Assembly: GCF_000157895.3 (NCBI RefSeq)
Contig: NC_022663.1
Coordinates: forward strand, 4,588,001-4,652,000
DNA from: Mycobacterium kansasii ATCC 12478
Lineage (GTDB): Bacteria > Actinomycetota > Actinomycetes > Mycobacteriales > Mycobacteriaceae
DNA: 64,000 nucleotides
Direction of reading: 5' to 3'
Shown here: positions 1 through 9,148 of the stretch, piece after piece
Position numbering within the stretch: position 1 is the first letter of the stretch
How the letters are laid out: the number at the start of each line of letters is the position of its first letter
Translations under genes and position numbers: made by a program
Notes under the pieces: model-generated
The model's input: the letters and a program-made list of their open reading frames with translations, nothing else
The model's database searches: none
Told to the model about the DNA's origin: nothing

Positions 1-2
1 CG

Positions 3-2063
3 TTTCCCGGTTATTCGACGGTCAAGCCGCAGAGTTGTGCCGCGCTGCCCCGGATCCTGCGTGACAACGGCTATGTGACCGCGGCATTCGGCAAGTGGCA
101 TCTGACTCCGGACAACGTTCAGGGAGCATCCGGGCCGTTCGACAACTGGCCGCTGGGTTGGGGATTCGACCATTTCTGGGGTTTCCCCAGCGGCGCCGCG
201 GGCCAGTACGACCCGATCATCACGCAGGACAATTCGGTCCTCGGTATTCCCAAGGGTCCAGCCGAAGAAGACGGCCGCCCCTACTTCTTCCCCGACGATC
301 TCACCGACAAGGCCGTCGAATGGCTGCACACGGTACGGGCCCAGAACGCCACCAAGCCGTGGCTGCTGTACTACTCGACCGGCGCCACGCACGCACCGCA
401 TCACGTATTCAAGGAGTGGGCCGACAAATACCGCGGGCAGTTCGACGAGGGCTGGGATGTTTACCGGCAGAAGACTTTTGAACGACAGAAACAGCTGGGG
501 ATCATTCCTGCGGACACCGAACTGACCGAGCGGCCCGACCTGTTCCCGGCGTGGGACAGCCTGTCGGACACCCAGAAGAAGCTCTACGCCCGGCAGATGG
601 AGGTGTTCGCCGGGTTCTCCGAAAACGCGGACTGGAACGTCGGGCGGCTGCTGGATGCCATCGAGGATCTCGGCGAGGCCGACAACACGCTGGTCTTCTA
701 CATCTGGGGCGACAACGGTGCCAGCATGGAGGGCACCAACACCGGCTCGTTCAACGAGATGACGTTCCTCAACGGCCTGGATCTCGACGCCGATCAGCAG
801 CTGGCGCTCATCGAGCAATACGGCGGCATCGAAGCTCTCGGCGACGAGTTCACCGCACCGCATTTCGCGAGTGGCTGGGCGCACGCCAACAACACGCCGT
901 TCCAATGGGGTAAGCAGATGGCCAGCCACCTCGGTGGTACCCGCGACCCGATGGTGGTGGCCTGGCCGGCCCGGATCCGGCCCGACGGCCAGGTTCGCGG
1001 CCAGTTCACCCACTGTATTGACATCGCACCAACGGTGTTGGCGGCCATCGGTTTACCGGAGCCGACCAGTGTCGACGGTGTCGAGCAGGAGCCGATGGAC
1101 GGAACGAGTTTCCTGCACACCTTCGACGCCCCGGCCGCCGAAGAGCGCCACACCGTGCAGTACTTCGAAAACTTCGGCAGCCGCGCCATTTACCGGGACG
1201 GCTGGTGGGCGTGTGCCCGGCTAGACCGGGCGCCGTGGGACCTGTCACCGCAGACGATGCAGCGCTTCGCGCCCGGGAATTACGACCCGGACCTGGACAC
1301 CTGGGAGCTGTATTACCTGCCCGACGACTTCTCCCAAGCCAACAACCTGGCGGCCGAGCATCCGGACAAGCTGGCCGAACTACAGCAGCTGTGGTGGCAG
1401 GAAGCCGAACGCAACCGGGTGCTGCCGTTGCTGGGCGGGCTGGCCGTGATGTTCGGTGTCTTGCCGCCACTGCCCACCACCACCCGCTTCGCCTTCCAGG
1501 GAGACGTGCAGAACATCCAGCGCGGCATGGTCCCGCGCATCTTCGGCCGCTCCTACGCGATCGAGGGACGGCTGCACATCCCGGACCACGGCGCGCAGGG
1601 CGTGATCGTCGCCAATGCCGACTTCATGGGCGGGTTCGCGCTCTGGGTCGACGAGCACCAGCGGCTGCATCACACCTACTCCTTCCTCGGCGTCGAGACG
1701 TATCGACAGGTATCGACGGAGCCGCTGCCCACCGGCGACGTCACGGCGCGGATGCTCTTCGAAACCGAGCAGCCCGTGGTGGGCTCCGGCGGCAAGGTGA
1801 CGCTGTGGGCCGACGACCGTTTGATCGGCGAGGGTCGGCTGCCCCAAACGGTGAGTCTGTCATTTACGTCCTACGCCGGGATGGACATCGGCCGCGACAA
1901 CGGGCTGGTGGTCGACCGCGACTACGAAGACAAGGCGCCGTACACGTTCACCGGAACCGTCAAAGAGGTGATCTTCGACCTCAAGCCCGTTCATCCCGAT
2001 GCGGAGAAGGCGTTGCACGAGCACGCCTCGGTGCAGGCCGTCGGACAGGGTGCGGCGGGCTGA
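3..2063 (+). CDS. atsB: Sulfatase (arylsulfatase AtsB-like), 5' truncated by window edge
   Basis: The frame is open from the first bases of the window, so the true start and the catalytic C-x-P-S-R segment lie upstream. The visible 687 residues contain the sulfatase GKWHL motif near residue 30, a metal-site-like WGDNGAS segment and a long C-terminal beta-rich part (from about residue 500) typical of the large mycobacterial sulfatases. Family role: hydrolysis of sulfate esters through a formylglycine residue. The substrate is unknown. In H37Rv the large sulfatase atsB is followed directly by lpqC; here about 3.7 kb of extra DNA separates the two. The AtsB assignment rests on synteny and size and is fairly secure. 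Confidence 0.85.
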   Translation, partial: FPGYSTVKPQSCAALPRILRDNGYVTAAFGKWHLTPDNVQGASGPFDNWPLGWGFDHFWGFPSGAAGQYDPIITQDNSVLGIPKGPAEEDGRPYFFPDDLTDKAVEWLHTVRAQNATKPWLLYYSTGATHAPHHVFKEWADKYRGQFDEGWDVYRQKTFERQKQLGIIPADTELTERPDLFPAWDSLSDTQKKLYARQMEVFAGFSENADWNVGRLLDAIEDLGEADNTLVFYIWGDNGASMEGTNTGSFNEMTFLNGLDLDADQQLALIEQYGGIEALGDEFTAPHFASGWAHANNTPFQWGKQMASHLGGTRDPMVVAWPARIRPDGQVRGQFTHCIDIAPTVLAAIGLPEPTSVDGVEQEPMDGTSFLHTFDAPAAEERHTVQYFENFGSRAIYRDGWWACARLDRAPWDLSPQTMQRFAPGNYDPDLDTWELYYLPDDFSQANNLAAEHPDKLAELQQLWWQEAERNRVLPLLGGLAVMFGVLPPLPTTTRFAFQGDVQNIQRGMVPRIFGRSYAIEGRLHIPDHGAQGVIVANADFMGGFALWVDEHQRLHHTYSFLGVETYRQVSTEPLPTGDVTARMLFETEQPVVGSGGKVTLWADDRLIGEGRLPQTVSLSFTSYAGMDIGRDNGLVVDRDYEDKAPYTFTGTVKEVIFDLKPVHPDAEKALHEHASVQAVGQGAAG

Positions 2064-2092
2064 CCCGGGCAGGACTCGGAGAAACGACCGAG

Positions 2093-2449
2093 TCAGGTCG
2101 ACGAGTGGTGATGTCTGGGGCAATACGCGGCGACGCTCAGGCCCACGAAATACCCCGCGCGATAGCCGTCCAGATTGCCGCCTTTGGCCAGGTCATTGGC
2201 GATGTCGGCCTTATGCCGTCCGAGATCGAGTTCGTCGCAAACCTGATGGCCGACCAAGATAGCGGCCTGCGGTGACGCGAAGTTGATGCCTTTGGCCTTC
2301 ACTGCATTGAGGAATGCGTCATCGATCCCGTCGGCTTTGGCCGTCGGGATCGCCACGACCGCCAGACCAAGCAGTCCGGTGATCACGACAAGGCCTACCG
2401 ATCGTGATCTTCGGGCGGTTCTGCGCGAGCGCAACAGGCTGGTCGCCAT
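2093..2449 (-). CDS. Secreted DUF732 family protein
   Basis: About 118 residues. An N-terminal signal peptide (Arg-rich start, hydrophobic GLVVITGLLGLAVVAIP, then AKAD) suggests export. The mature part has the DUF732 pattern: DDAFLNAVKAKGI, a central Cys in VCDELD and a second Cys near the end in AAYCPRH, probably forming a disulfide. I prefer the ATG at 2449, which has GGAGG about 10 bases upstream, over the TTG at 2473. DUF732 proteins are mycobacteria-rich and of unknown function. It is convergent with the sulfatase, with a 29-base gap. Confidence 0.8.
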   Translation of the reverse strand: MATSLLRSRRTARRSRSVGLVVITGLLGLAVVAIPTAKADGIDDAFLNAVKAKGINFASPQAAILVGHQVCDELDLGRHKADIANDLAKGGNLDGYRAGYFVGLSVAAYCPRHHHSST

Positions 2450-2840
2450 CGCTGGAAACCTCCCCGCTGACAAATCTGGCGCATGCCACGCCCGCGCGTT
2501 GTGATCATTTCACCCCGTGATCGGACCTGCGAACGCCTCGCGGCGGCCGGCCCCTTAGCCGGGTTTGCGATGGTCTGACCCGGCCCTCGTCGGTCCAACA
2601 GCCGCAGCCATTGTTGTTCAATTGTCGGTAAAGCCTGAGCAAAGCCTCACCATCGGTGATGGCGCTGGCATGACGCAACCGTATATCGGGTGGAAACTGT
2701 CGGTGAAATCGTGAATCAAACTGTGCCCTGGTATGTTTGGGCACGAAAAATCTTGACCGATATGGTTACCATGCCTCATGGCTGCGGGGAAGACGGCAGT
2801 TTGGCGGACCGCAGTTTGGTCGGCCACGTATGTCTCTTTT
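2450..2840. other. Gene-free stretch upstream of pstS
   Basis: Roughly 390 bases between divergent genes, no convincing ORF. It must hold the promoters of the DUF732 gene and of pstS. Two GTGAA-containing steps at 2702-2716 (GGTGAAA, CGTGAAT) resemble reversed GTTCACC phosphate-regulon boxes, but the spacing is irregular, so this is only suggestive. Confidence 0.3.
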
Positions 2841-3971
2841 GTGTCATCCGAATCAGTTTCGCTGCGGGGCAACCGATTCTGGATCACGCTGAGCAGCCTC
2901 GTCTTTGCCGTGATGTTGACGGCATGTGACGGCCACGGCAGTGCCTTCGGAACGGGCGCAGTAACAGTAACGCCGTCGGGGAATGTCGATTGCGGCGGTA
3001 GGCCAACGCTGAAGGCAAGTGGCTCTACCGCTCAGGAATACGCGATGGCGCGATTTGCCAAGGATTTCGAACGCGCCTGCCCAGGGCAGTCCGTGACGTA
3101 CACGCCCAACGGTTCCGGTGCCGGCATTAGCGAGTTCACGGGCAATCAAACCGATTTCGGCAGCTCCGATTCACCACTGAACAAGGACGAGTATGCCAGC
3201 GCTGAGCGGCGGTGTGGCTCGCCCGCGTGGAACTTGCCGGTCGTGTTCGGGCCCATCGCGATCGCCTACCGCGTCAACGGCCGGCCGTCGTTGGCCCTCG
3301 ACGGTTCGACCGCGGCCAGGATCTTCAATGGCGGCATCGTGGCCTGGAACGATCCTGCGATCCAGGCGCTGAACCCTGGCGTCACCCTGCCGGATGAACC
3401 AATTCGTGTCGTGTTCCGCAGCGACGAGTCCGGCACCACCGACAACTTCCAGAGGTACCTCGATACCGCTTCACATGGCGCATGGGGCCGGGGTGCGGGG
3501 AGGCAGTTCTACGGCGGCGTCGGCGAGGGCGTCAAAGGCAATGACGGCGCTGCTGCGGCGGTCGGTCGCACCGAAGGATCTATCACCTACGTCGAATGGT
3601 CGTTCGCGCAAGCACAACACCTGGACATGGCCGAGATCATCACGTCGGCCGGTCCGGATCCGGTGGCGATCAGCGCAACCTCGGTGGGCAAAACGATTTC
3701 GGCTGCCTGGTTCATCGGGGAAGGCAACGACCTCGCATTCGACACCATCTCGTTCTACCGGCCGAACTTGCCCGGCTCCTACCCGATCGTATTGGCGACA
3801 TACGAGATCGTGTGCTCGAAGTATCCCGATGCCCAGGTCGGTATCGCCGTAAGGGCGTTTTTGCAAAGTGTTATCGATGCCGGCCAGCGTGGTCTGCAGG
3901 ACAGCGGATATGTCCCCGTTCCCGACGAGCTCAAGACTCGACTGTCGACGGCGGTCAGGGCCGTCTCGTGA
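2841..3971 (+). CDS. PstS-type periplasmic phosphate-binding lipoprotein (solo copy)
   Basis: Substrate-binding component for ABC phosphate import. A hydrophobic signal ends in the lipobox VMLTAC, so it should be a lipoprotein. Family phosphate-binding segments are visible: KASGSTAQ, NGSGAGISEF, SSDSPL and RSDESGTTDNF. The frame extends up to an ATG at 2778, but this would put the lipobox Cys at residue 50; the GTG at 2841 gives a normal 28-residue signal, although neither has a good ribosome site. No permease or ATPase gene lies nearby, so it must work with a transporter encoded elsewhere or act as a phosphate sensor. It is clearly related to the second pstS at 38.9 kb, but the two are diverged. 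Confidence 0.88.
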   Translation: MSSESVSLRGNRFWITLSSLVFAVMLTACDGHGSAFGTGAVTVTPSGNVDCGGRPTLKASGSTAQEYAMARFAKDFERACPGQSVTYTPNGSGAGISEFTGNQTDFGSSDSPLNKDEYASAERRCGSPAWNLPVVFGPIAIAYRVNGRPSLALDGSTAARIFNGGIVAWNDPAIQALNPGVTLPDEPIRVVFRSDESGTTDNFQRYLDTASHGAWGRGAGRQFYGGVGEGVKGNDGAAAAVGRTEGSITYVEWSFAQAQHLDMAEIITSAGPDPVAISATSVGKTISAAWFIGEGNDLAFDTISFYRPNLPGSYPIVLATYEIVCSKYPDAQVGIAVRAFLQSVIDAGQRGLQDSGYVPVPDELKTRLSTAVRAVS

Positions 3972-4104
3972 TCGGTGGTCCTTCCTACCGGCGGGGGGAA
4001 CAGGGCCCGCACCCAGAACGGCGACCCCCAACCGACCAGCGATTTCCTGCCTTGACCAGGGCGACGTCGCATCCAATCACCCCGCTTAGTCAATGTGAGA
4101 TGTC

Positions 4105-5268
4105 ATGTATTTCATAGACCTGCCGCCCGAGATCACCTCGGCGCTAATCCATTCGGGACCTGGCCCGCAGTCACTGCTCGAGGCCTCCGACGCGTGGCAG
4201 CGGCTCGGCGCCGATGTGGAAGAGTCTGCCGGCGCGTATGCCCCGGTGCTGTCTACGTTGACCGGCTCCTGGCAGGGCCCATCCTCGCGGGCAATGATCG
4301 AGGCCATCGGCCCATACCTCGCCTGGCTGCGTGTCACCGCACAGCAGTGCCGGCAGCTGGGCTCCTCGGCCCAGGTTGCAGCGGCAGCATTCGACTCCGC
4401 GCTATCGGCGATCGTTCATCCCTCCGAGGTCAGCGCCAACCGGACCCAGTTGGCAAAACTGTTGGTCACCAACGGATTCGGTAGAAACCTCGCGGCAATC
4501 GCCGATACCGAGACCCAGTACCACACCATGTGGGTCAGTAATGCCGCGGCCATGTACCGGTATGCGGCCACGGCGCAAGCTCTGGTGCTACCCCAGTTCG
4601 TTTCGCCGCCAGCCATCGCGGCTCCCGGGGGAGTGGCTGCTCAAGCCAAGCTGGCGACAGCCGCCGCTGCGGCACCAGCAGGCGCTGCGCCCGCCGCTGC
4701 GGCGCCAGCCGCCGCCTCTCCGGTAGATGCGGTTTTGCGGGCGTTTGGTGTCAGCTTCGACCCCAACAGCGGCTGGTTCGGGTTGGCGAATACGTATGCC
4801 AACCAGTTCATTTCGTCCGGGTTTCCCATCAACCTGCTCAGCTACCTGGCGCAAAACACGTCAGCCCAGGCACTGCAGTCGGTGGCACCTGACATCGCCG
4901 AGGGCCTATCGGAGGGCGAATCGGCGCTGGGAATGTCGGCGGCTAATTTTTCCAGCGCGGCCGGAGCACTGGGGGCAGCGGAAGCACCCGCGGCAGCGTT
5001 GGGCGTCGGGGTGTCGATGGGCAACTTGACCGCGCCGCCCGCGGTAGTCGGGCTGTTGACCGCTTCTCACACGCCTGTGCAGCTGGCCTCGGCGGTGTCG
5101 CCACTGCCCGCCGGGGATTCCGGATTCCCGATGCTCCCGCCGCTGATGCCGCCCCCGATTTCGGCGGGCAGTGGGTGGCGGAAGAGGAAGCAACCGAAGT
5201 ACGAGGACCTCGAATACGGTTTGGAGCTCAAGGGCACCGTGGTGCCGCGACCGCCGTCGGCGGGCTGA
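4105..5268 (+). CDS. PPE family protein, PPW-type C-terminus
   Basis: 387 residues. The N-terminal PPE domain (about 1-170) starts DLPPEITSALIHSGPG and holds SWQGPSS, the W-x-G turn used in PE/PPE/ESX secretion. An Ala-rich linker follows (about 185-205). The C-terminus ends with SGW..KYEDLEYGLEL and then VVPRPPSAG, the hallmark of the PPW subgroup. Export through a type VII system is expected. No PE partner is adjacent, so its partner is encoded elsewhere or is unnecessary. It sits in the accessory insertion between atsB and lpqC. Role unknown. Confidence 0.9.
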   Translation: MYFIDLPPEITSALIHSGPGPQSLLEASDAWQRLGADVEESAGAYAPVLSTLTGSWQGPSSRAMIEAIGPYLAWLRVTAQQCRQLGSSAQVAAAAFDSALSAIVHPSEVSANRTQLAKLLVTNGFGRNLAAIADTETQYHTMWVSNAAAMYRYAATAQALVLPQFVSPPAIAAPGGVAAQAKLATAAAAAPAGAAPAAAAPAAASPVDAVLRAFGVSFDPNSGWFGLANTYANQFISSGFPINLLSYLAQNTSAQALQSVAPDIAEGLSEGESALGMSAANFSSAAGALGAAEAPAAALGVGVSMGNLTAPPAVVGLLTASHTPVQLASAVSPLPAGDSGFPMLPPLMPPPISAGSGWRKRKQPKYEDLEYGLELKGTVVPRPPSAG

Positions 5269-5399
5269 TCGGACCGTATCACCGGCAATACTTCGAAACG
5301 GTTGGCATCGGCCGCGTCGCAAAACCCGGCACACTGGGCGATGTCGAAGCGCACCGAGGCCCCAGTCGAGCCGCAATGCACGCGCGTGGGCTGCAGGTC

Positions 5400-5720
5400 A
5401 TGGAATTCGGGAAGGCATTGGAAGTCGCGGCAATCACTGTCACATTCGTCGGCAACGCCACCACTTTGATCGCCGCGGGTGGCTTGACGGTGCTGACCGA
5501 TCCGAACTTCCGGCTGCCCTTCGGCCTGACCGTGACGATGGACGGACGCCAGGGCACGGGATTGGTGCAGTTGCTCGAGTTGCCGAAGGCGATCCCCATC
5601 CACATCGACGACTACGGTGTCTTCGCGTCGCCGCGGGCCGACTTCGTCCGCGAGATGACACACCGGGGTCTGGCCGACCGAATCATCGAGTTGGAGCGCG
5701 GCGCCTCGGTGACCGTGTGA
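5400..5720 (+). pseudogene. Decayed metallo-beta-lactamase-fold hydrolase (internal deletion)
   Basis: The reading frame has an MBL-fold N-terminal strand pair (ITVTFVGNATTLI, then GGLTVLTDPNF) joined almost directly to a C-terminal family segment (VTMDGRQGTGLVQLL, then LPKAIPIHIDDYGVF). The whole middle, including the H-x-H-x-D-H metal site, is missing. At about 106 residues it is far shorter than the roughly 230-270 expected. The frame has stayed open across the deletion, so a short protein could still be made but could not have the normal active site. The frame runs further upstream and overlaps the PPE gene; I used the ATG at 5400 as a marker only. Confidence 0.65.
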
Positions 5721-5771
5721 ATTCCCGAGGTCGCCGACCGTAACGCGGCGGCGGTCGGTAACTTGGCCGTC

Positions 5772-6689
5772 ATGCCGTGGGCGCGATGGTTCTTGTCGTT
5801 CGTTCTCGTGGCATGCCTGGCCGGCTGCGGAGAACAGCGCGTGTCGGCGGCACGTTCTCGAGATCAGGCCGGAACACTACAGTTCGGCGGCCTGAAGCGA
5901 ACCTATATCGTGCATACGCCGCCGGGCGCGCCGGTGGGGTTGGTGCTCAACCTGCACGGCGGTGGTGGCACCGGCGCCGGACAGCAGAGTCTTTCAGCCT
6001 TCGACTCCGTTGCCGACGCCAACAACCTGCTGGTGGTCTATCCCGACGGCTACGACAAGAGCTGGGCCGACGGACGGGGAGCCTCGCCGGCGGACCGCCG
6101 CCATCTCGACGACGTCGGCTTTCTGGTCGCGCTGGTGGGCAAGCTGCAAAGCGAGTTTTCGGTTCCCGCCGGCCACGTCTTTGCCACCGGAATGTCCAAC
6201 GGAGGATTCATGTCCAACCGGTTGGCCTGCGACCGCGCCGATGTGTTCGCCGCGATCGCGCCGATCGCCGGCACGCTGGGCGTGGGTGTGGCCTGCAATC
6301 CGTCGCGGCCGGTCTCGGTGATGGAAGCGCACGGCACCGCCGATCCGGTGGTGCCGTTCAACGGCGGGAAAGTGCGCGGCCGCGGCGGTACCAGCCAAGC
6401 CATCTCGGCTGCCAGCATGGTCGACCGGTGGCGCGCGGTGGACGGATGTCAGGGCGATCCCACGATGGACGAACTGCCCAACGTCGGCGATGGAACGGTG
6501 GTACGCCGTTATGACTCGCGGTCATGTGTGGCCGGGACCGAAGTGGTCTTCTATCGAATCGACAACGGCGGGCACACCTGGCCCGGCGGCAAGCAATATC
6601 TGCCCAAGACGATCGTCGGCCCCACCACGCGCGCCTTCGATGGGTCACCAGCCATCGTGCAGTTCTTTGTGTCGCACGGCCGGGCCTAA
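5772..6689 (+). CDS. lpqC: LpqC, esterase/polyhydroxybutyrate depolymerase-like lipoprotein
   Basis: 305 residues from the ATG at 5772; the upstream TTG at 5763 adds only three residues. The signal peptide ends in the lipobox CLAGC, giving a membrane-anchored lipoprotein. An alpha/beta-hydrolase of the depolymerase/feruloyl esterase family (Esterase_PHB) follows: oxyanion-hole LNLHGGGG, nucleophile elbow GMSNGGF and the catalytic His region GGHTWPGG near the C-terminus. The native substrate is unknown. In H37Rv it lies between atsB and nei2. Here its neighbourhood is expanded, and a decayed copy of its 3' end occurs at 9.04-9.15 kb. Confidence 0.87.
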   Translation: MPWARWFLSFVLVACLAGCGEQRVSAARSRDQAGTLQFGGLKRTYIVHTPPGAPVGLVLNLHGGGGTGAGQQSLSAFDSVADANNLLVVYPDGYDKSWADGRGASPADRRHLDDVGFLVALVGKLQSEFSVPAGHVFATGMSNGGFMSNRLACDRADVFAAIAPIAGTLGVGVACNPSRPVSVMEAHGTADPVVPFNGGKVRGRGGTSQAISAASMVDRWRAVDGCQGDPTMDELPNVGDGTVVRRYDSRSCVAGTEVVFYRIDNGGHTWPGGKQYLPKTIVGPTTRAFDGSPAIVQFFVSHGRA

Positions 6690-7016
6690 GGGTTGCTGAG
6701 TGTCCTGTGTCAGGAATTCGTTGACGATATGAGGTGAGGCGTTCGCGCACGTCGCCGATGAACTGCGGCGTACGGTTGCCGCCACCCACCTGCTCTCGGC
6801 CGCCAGACGCCCACCTCGGTGGCCACGCCATCATTGGATGTTCCTGCGGCACAACCCAACACGATCGGGAACTGCAGGAGCAAGGCCTGCAAGGACTTCA
6901 GCAACAGTGCCACGCCAGCCGCCGCGGAATAGTACTCGGAAAAGTGCCGGAATCGTGCAATTATGAGCAGCACCACATCTTCCGATGGTCAACACGTTTC
7001 CGGGTTGGAGGCCACA
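6690..7016. other. Gene-free stretch before the PE gene
   Basis: About 327 bases with no convincing coding region. The last 10 bases contain the GGAG ribosome site of the PE gene (7007-7010). A frame on the opposite strand (6710-6976) is open but looks like compositional noise. Confidence 0.3.
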
Positions 7017-8984
7017 ATGTCGTATCTCATCGCCGCACCGGACGTGTTGACGACAGCAGCCGTAGATGTGGCGGGTATCGCCTCCTCGGTGCGGGCCGCG
7101 AACCTGGCCGCACTGGCGCCGACCAGCGCGCTGATGGCTGCTGCTGCTGACGAAGTATCGGCGGCGATTTCCTCGCTGTTTTCCGGCCACGCCAAGGAAT
7201 ACCAGGCGCTCGGCGCGCAGGCGGCGGCGTTTCATGAGCAATTTGTGCAGGCTTTGAGTGCCGCCAGCGGGGCATATGCGGCCGCGGAGGCGGCCAATGT
7301 CAACCCGCTGCAGACCCTCGCTAAAGACATCTTCGGTGCGATCAATGCGCCCACGAACTTCCTGTTGGGGCGTCCATTGATCGGCGACGGGGTTGACGCA
7401 ATGCCCGGCACCGGGCAACCCGGTGGGGCCGGCGGGATTCTGTGGGGCAACGGCGGTGCGGGCGGGTCGGGTCCGGTGGGTCAGCGGGGAGGGACCGGCG
7501 GCAGTGCCGGGTTGATCGGTAACGGTGGAGTCGGCGGCACCGGCGGTATCGGAGGCGGAACCGGCGGCATGGGCGGCTGGCTGCTGGGCAACGGCGGGGC
7601 CGGCGGCACCGGCGGGGTCGGACTTGGACCTATCCCCGCCGGGACCGGTGGGTTGGGCGGGAGCGCGTTGTCCTTGTTCGGCGCCCCGGGAGCCACCGGC
7701 AGCGTCGGGGAGCATCCAGCAGTCCTGTCGGTGTCTCAAGCACAGGCCCTTGCTCTGCTTTCGATGGCACCAGACGCGAATTTCCTGTTGATCGGGACGG
7801 ACGGCACGAATCTGGCCGCGATCCTGGCCGACCCCGCCGGCACCCCGAACTTCCACACGTTGATGGCGCAAAGCGTCACCTCCGCTTCGACGATCGTCGG
7901 GCACACCAGCGTCTCCAACCCCTCGTGGACGACCATCCAGACCGGTGTCTGGAGCGAGACGGCCGGCGTGACCAACAATGTCTTCACCCCGTGGACTTAC
8001 GACACCTGGTCGACGGTGTACAACCAGCTCGAGGGCACTTGGGGCGATCAGGTCAACACCACGGTCATCGCGAACTGGCCCGTCATCACCGACATCGCCG
8101 GCGCCGGCTCGCACCCCGCCGACCATATCGAATTCGTCCCGCAGATCCCGGGAGACACGAACTGGATAGCGACGCAGAACCTGGTCGGCCAGAAATCGCA
8201 GGCCGCGATTCTGGCCGCCGATCCAAACAAGGGCAATCTCATCTTCTCCTACTTCATAGGTGTCGATGAAAACGCGCACATGTACGGCGGTGATTCGCCG
8301 CAGTACCAAGAGGCCATTCGAAACATGGACTACAACCTCGGTCGGCAACTTCCTACAAGTATGGGCGGTTCAGGCCTGTTGGGGGCGGTAGCCGACTGGG
8401 AGGTCGCAAACCCCACCGAGCAGTTCTCCACGCTCGTCGTTACCGATCATGGTGAAATCGGGCCTCAAAATTTCAGCATCACGCATGGCTTCCAATCACC
8501 CCGTGAGACAGCGACATTCCTCATCTTCGATCAGGCCTTCAATGATGTGAGAGACGGCTATATCAATAACTCGTGGCAAATCGTCAGCACGACGCCGACG
8601 ATCATGGATCAATTCGGCATTCCGCCGCTGCCGTATATGCAGGGTGCGCCGCTGACATCCGCCAACTTCGACGGCACTTACGTTGATCCCGGCCCCAACT
8701 TGTTCAGTGTGCTCAGCGCCGATTTCGCCGGACAGGGGTATCCCGATATCGCGACCACCCTGAGCCTGGGGTCGCGCACGGTGGCGGCCACGATTCCCTA
8801 CCTGGTGTACTCCCCGATACAAAACATCGTCGATGCGGTGCCCAGTTTGTTACAGCTACCCGTCTCATGGCTCGGCGCCGGCGTCTACCAGTCGCTTAAC
8901 ATCCCCGCACAGATCTGGGTCCGGCTCACCGGCGTGACCGGCAACCAGATCATCCCGCCGGTTCTCAACCCCTTCCTCACCTAG
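7017..8984 (+). CDS. PE/PGRS protein fused to a type I phosphodiesterase/nucleotide pyrophosphatase-like domain
   Basis: 655 residues from the ATG at 7017, chosen because GGAG lies 6 bases upstream and the product then begins MSYLIAAPDV, a normal PE start. Domains: PE (1-95); linker (LQTLAKDIFGAIN, then GRPLIGDG); a short PGRS block of GG-x repeats (about 125-225); then an alkaline phosphatase-superfamily domain to the end. Metal-site candidates are GTDGTNL, the nucleophile-region SNPSWTTIQTG (Thr candidate), GVDENAHMYG and VVTDHGE, in the order expected for nucleotide pyrophosphatase/phosphodiesterases. Likely exported by ESX-5 and surface-exposed, hydrolysing phosphodiesters. The substrate is not predictable from sequence. 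Confidence 0.85.
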   Translation: MSYLIAAPDVLTTAAVDVAGIASSVRAANLAALAPTSALMAAAADEVSAAISSLFSGHAKEYQALGAQAAAFHEQFVQALSAASGAYAAAEAANVNPLQTLAKDIFGAINAPTNFLLGRPLIGDGVDAMPGTGQPGGAGGILWGNGGAGGSGPVGQRGGTGGSAGLIGNGGVGGTGGIGGGTGGMGGWLLGNGGAGGTGGVGLGPIPAGTGGLGGSALSLFGAPGATGSVGEHPAVLSVSQAQALALLSMAPDANFLLIGTDGTNLAAILADPAGTPNFHTLMAQSVTSASTIVGHTSVSNPSWTTIQTGVWSETAGVTNNVFTPWTYDTWSTVYNQLEGTWGDQVNTTVIANWPVITDIAGAGSHPADHIEFVPQIPGDTNWIATQNLVGQKSQAAILAADPNKGNLIFSYFIGVDENAHMYGGDSPQYQEAIRNMDYNLGRQLPTSMGGSGLLGAVADWEVANPTEQFSTLVVTDHGEIGPQNFSITHGFQSPRETATFLIFDQAFNDVRDGYINNSWQIVSTTPTIMDQFGIPPLPYMQGAPLTSANFDGTYVDPGPNLFSVLSADFAGQGYPDIATTLSLGSRTVAATIPYLVYSPIQNIVDAVPSLLQLPVSWLGAGVYQSLNIPAQIWVRLTGVTGNQIIPPVLNPFLT

Positions 8985-9039
8985 GCTGCGGGCAGGCGCC
9001 GCTGGGCCGGCCCGCGGTGGGTGTTGGTCGCGATGAGCT

Positions 9040-9147
9040 GCCTGGCCGGGCGGCACGCACCATCTACACAGGCGACCGTCGGGGCTACCGCGCGCTTCCG
9101 ACGGGTCGCAGGCCATTGTGCAGTTCTCTTGGCACGGCCTGGATTAG
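9040..9147 (+). pseudogene. Decayed 3' end of a second lpqC copy
   Basis: This stretch aligns with the last ~110 bases of the intact lpqC. It holds a W-P-G-G codon run at about 9043, a matching ACCGTCGGGG-type middle, and the final codons DGSQAIVQF then HGLD-stop at 9100-9147, against DGSPAIVQF then HGRA-stop in lpqC. A one-base shift separates the two halves, and no start or catalytic Ser remains. It abuts nei2, the position lpqC itself occupies in the ancestral order. It therefore looks like the original lpqC end left by a duplication or an insertion of an lpqC-PE segment. Confidence 0.7.
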
Positions 9148-9148
9148 G

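Noticed and set aside
6710..6976. 88-residue open frame on the minus strand between lpqC and the PE gene
   Set aside because: Partly hydrophobic but Arg/Pro-rich at its end, no ribosome site and no family resemblance; high-GC noise is the simpler explanation.
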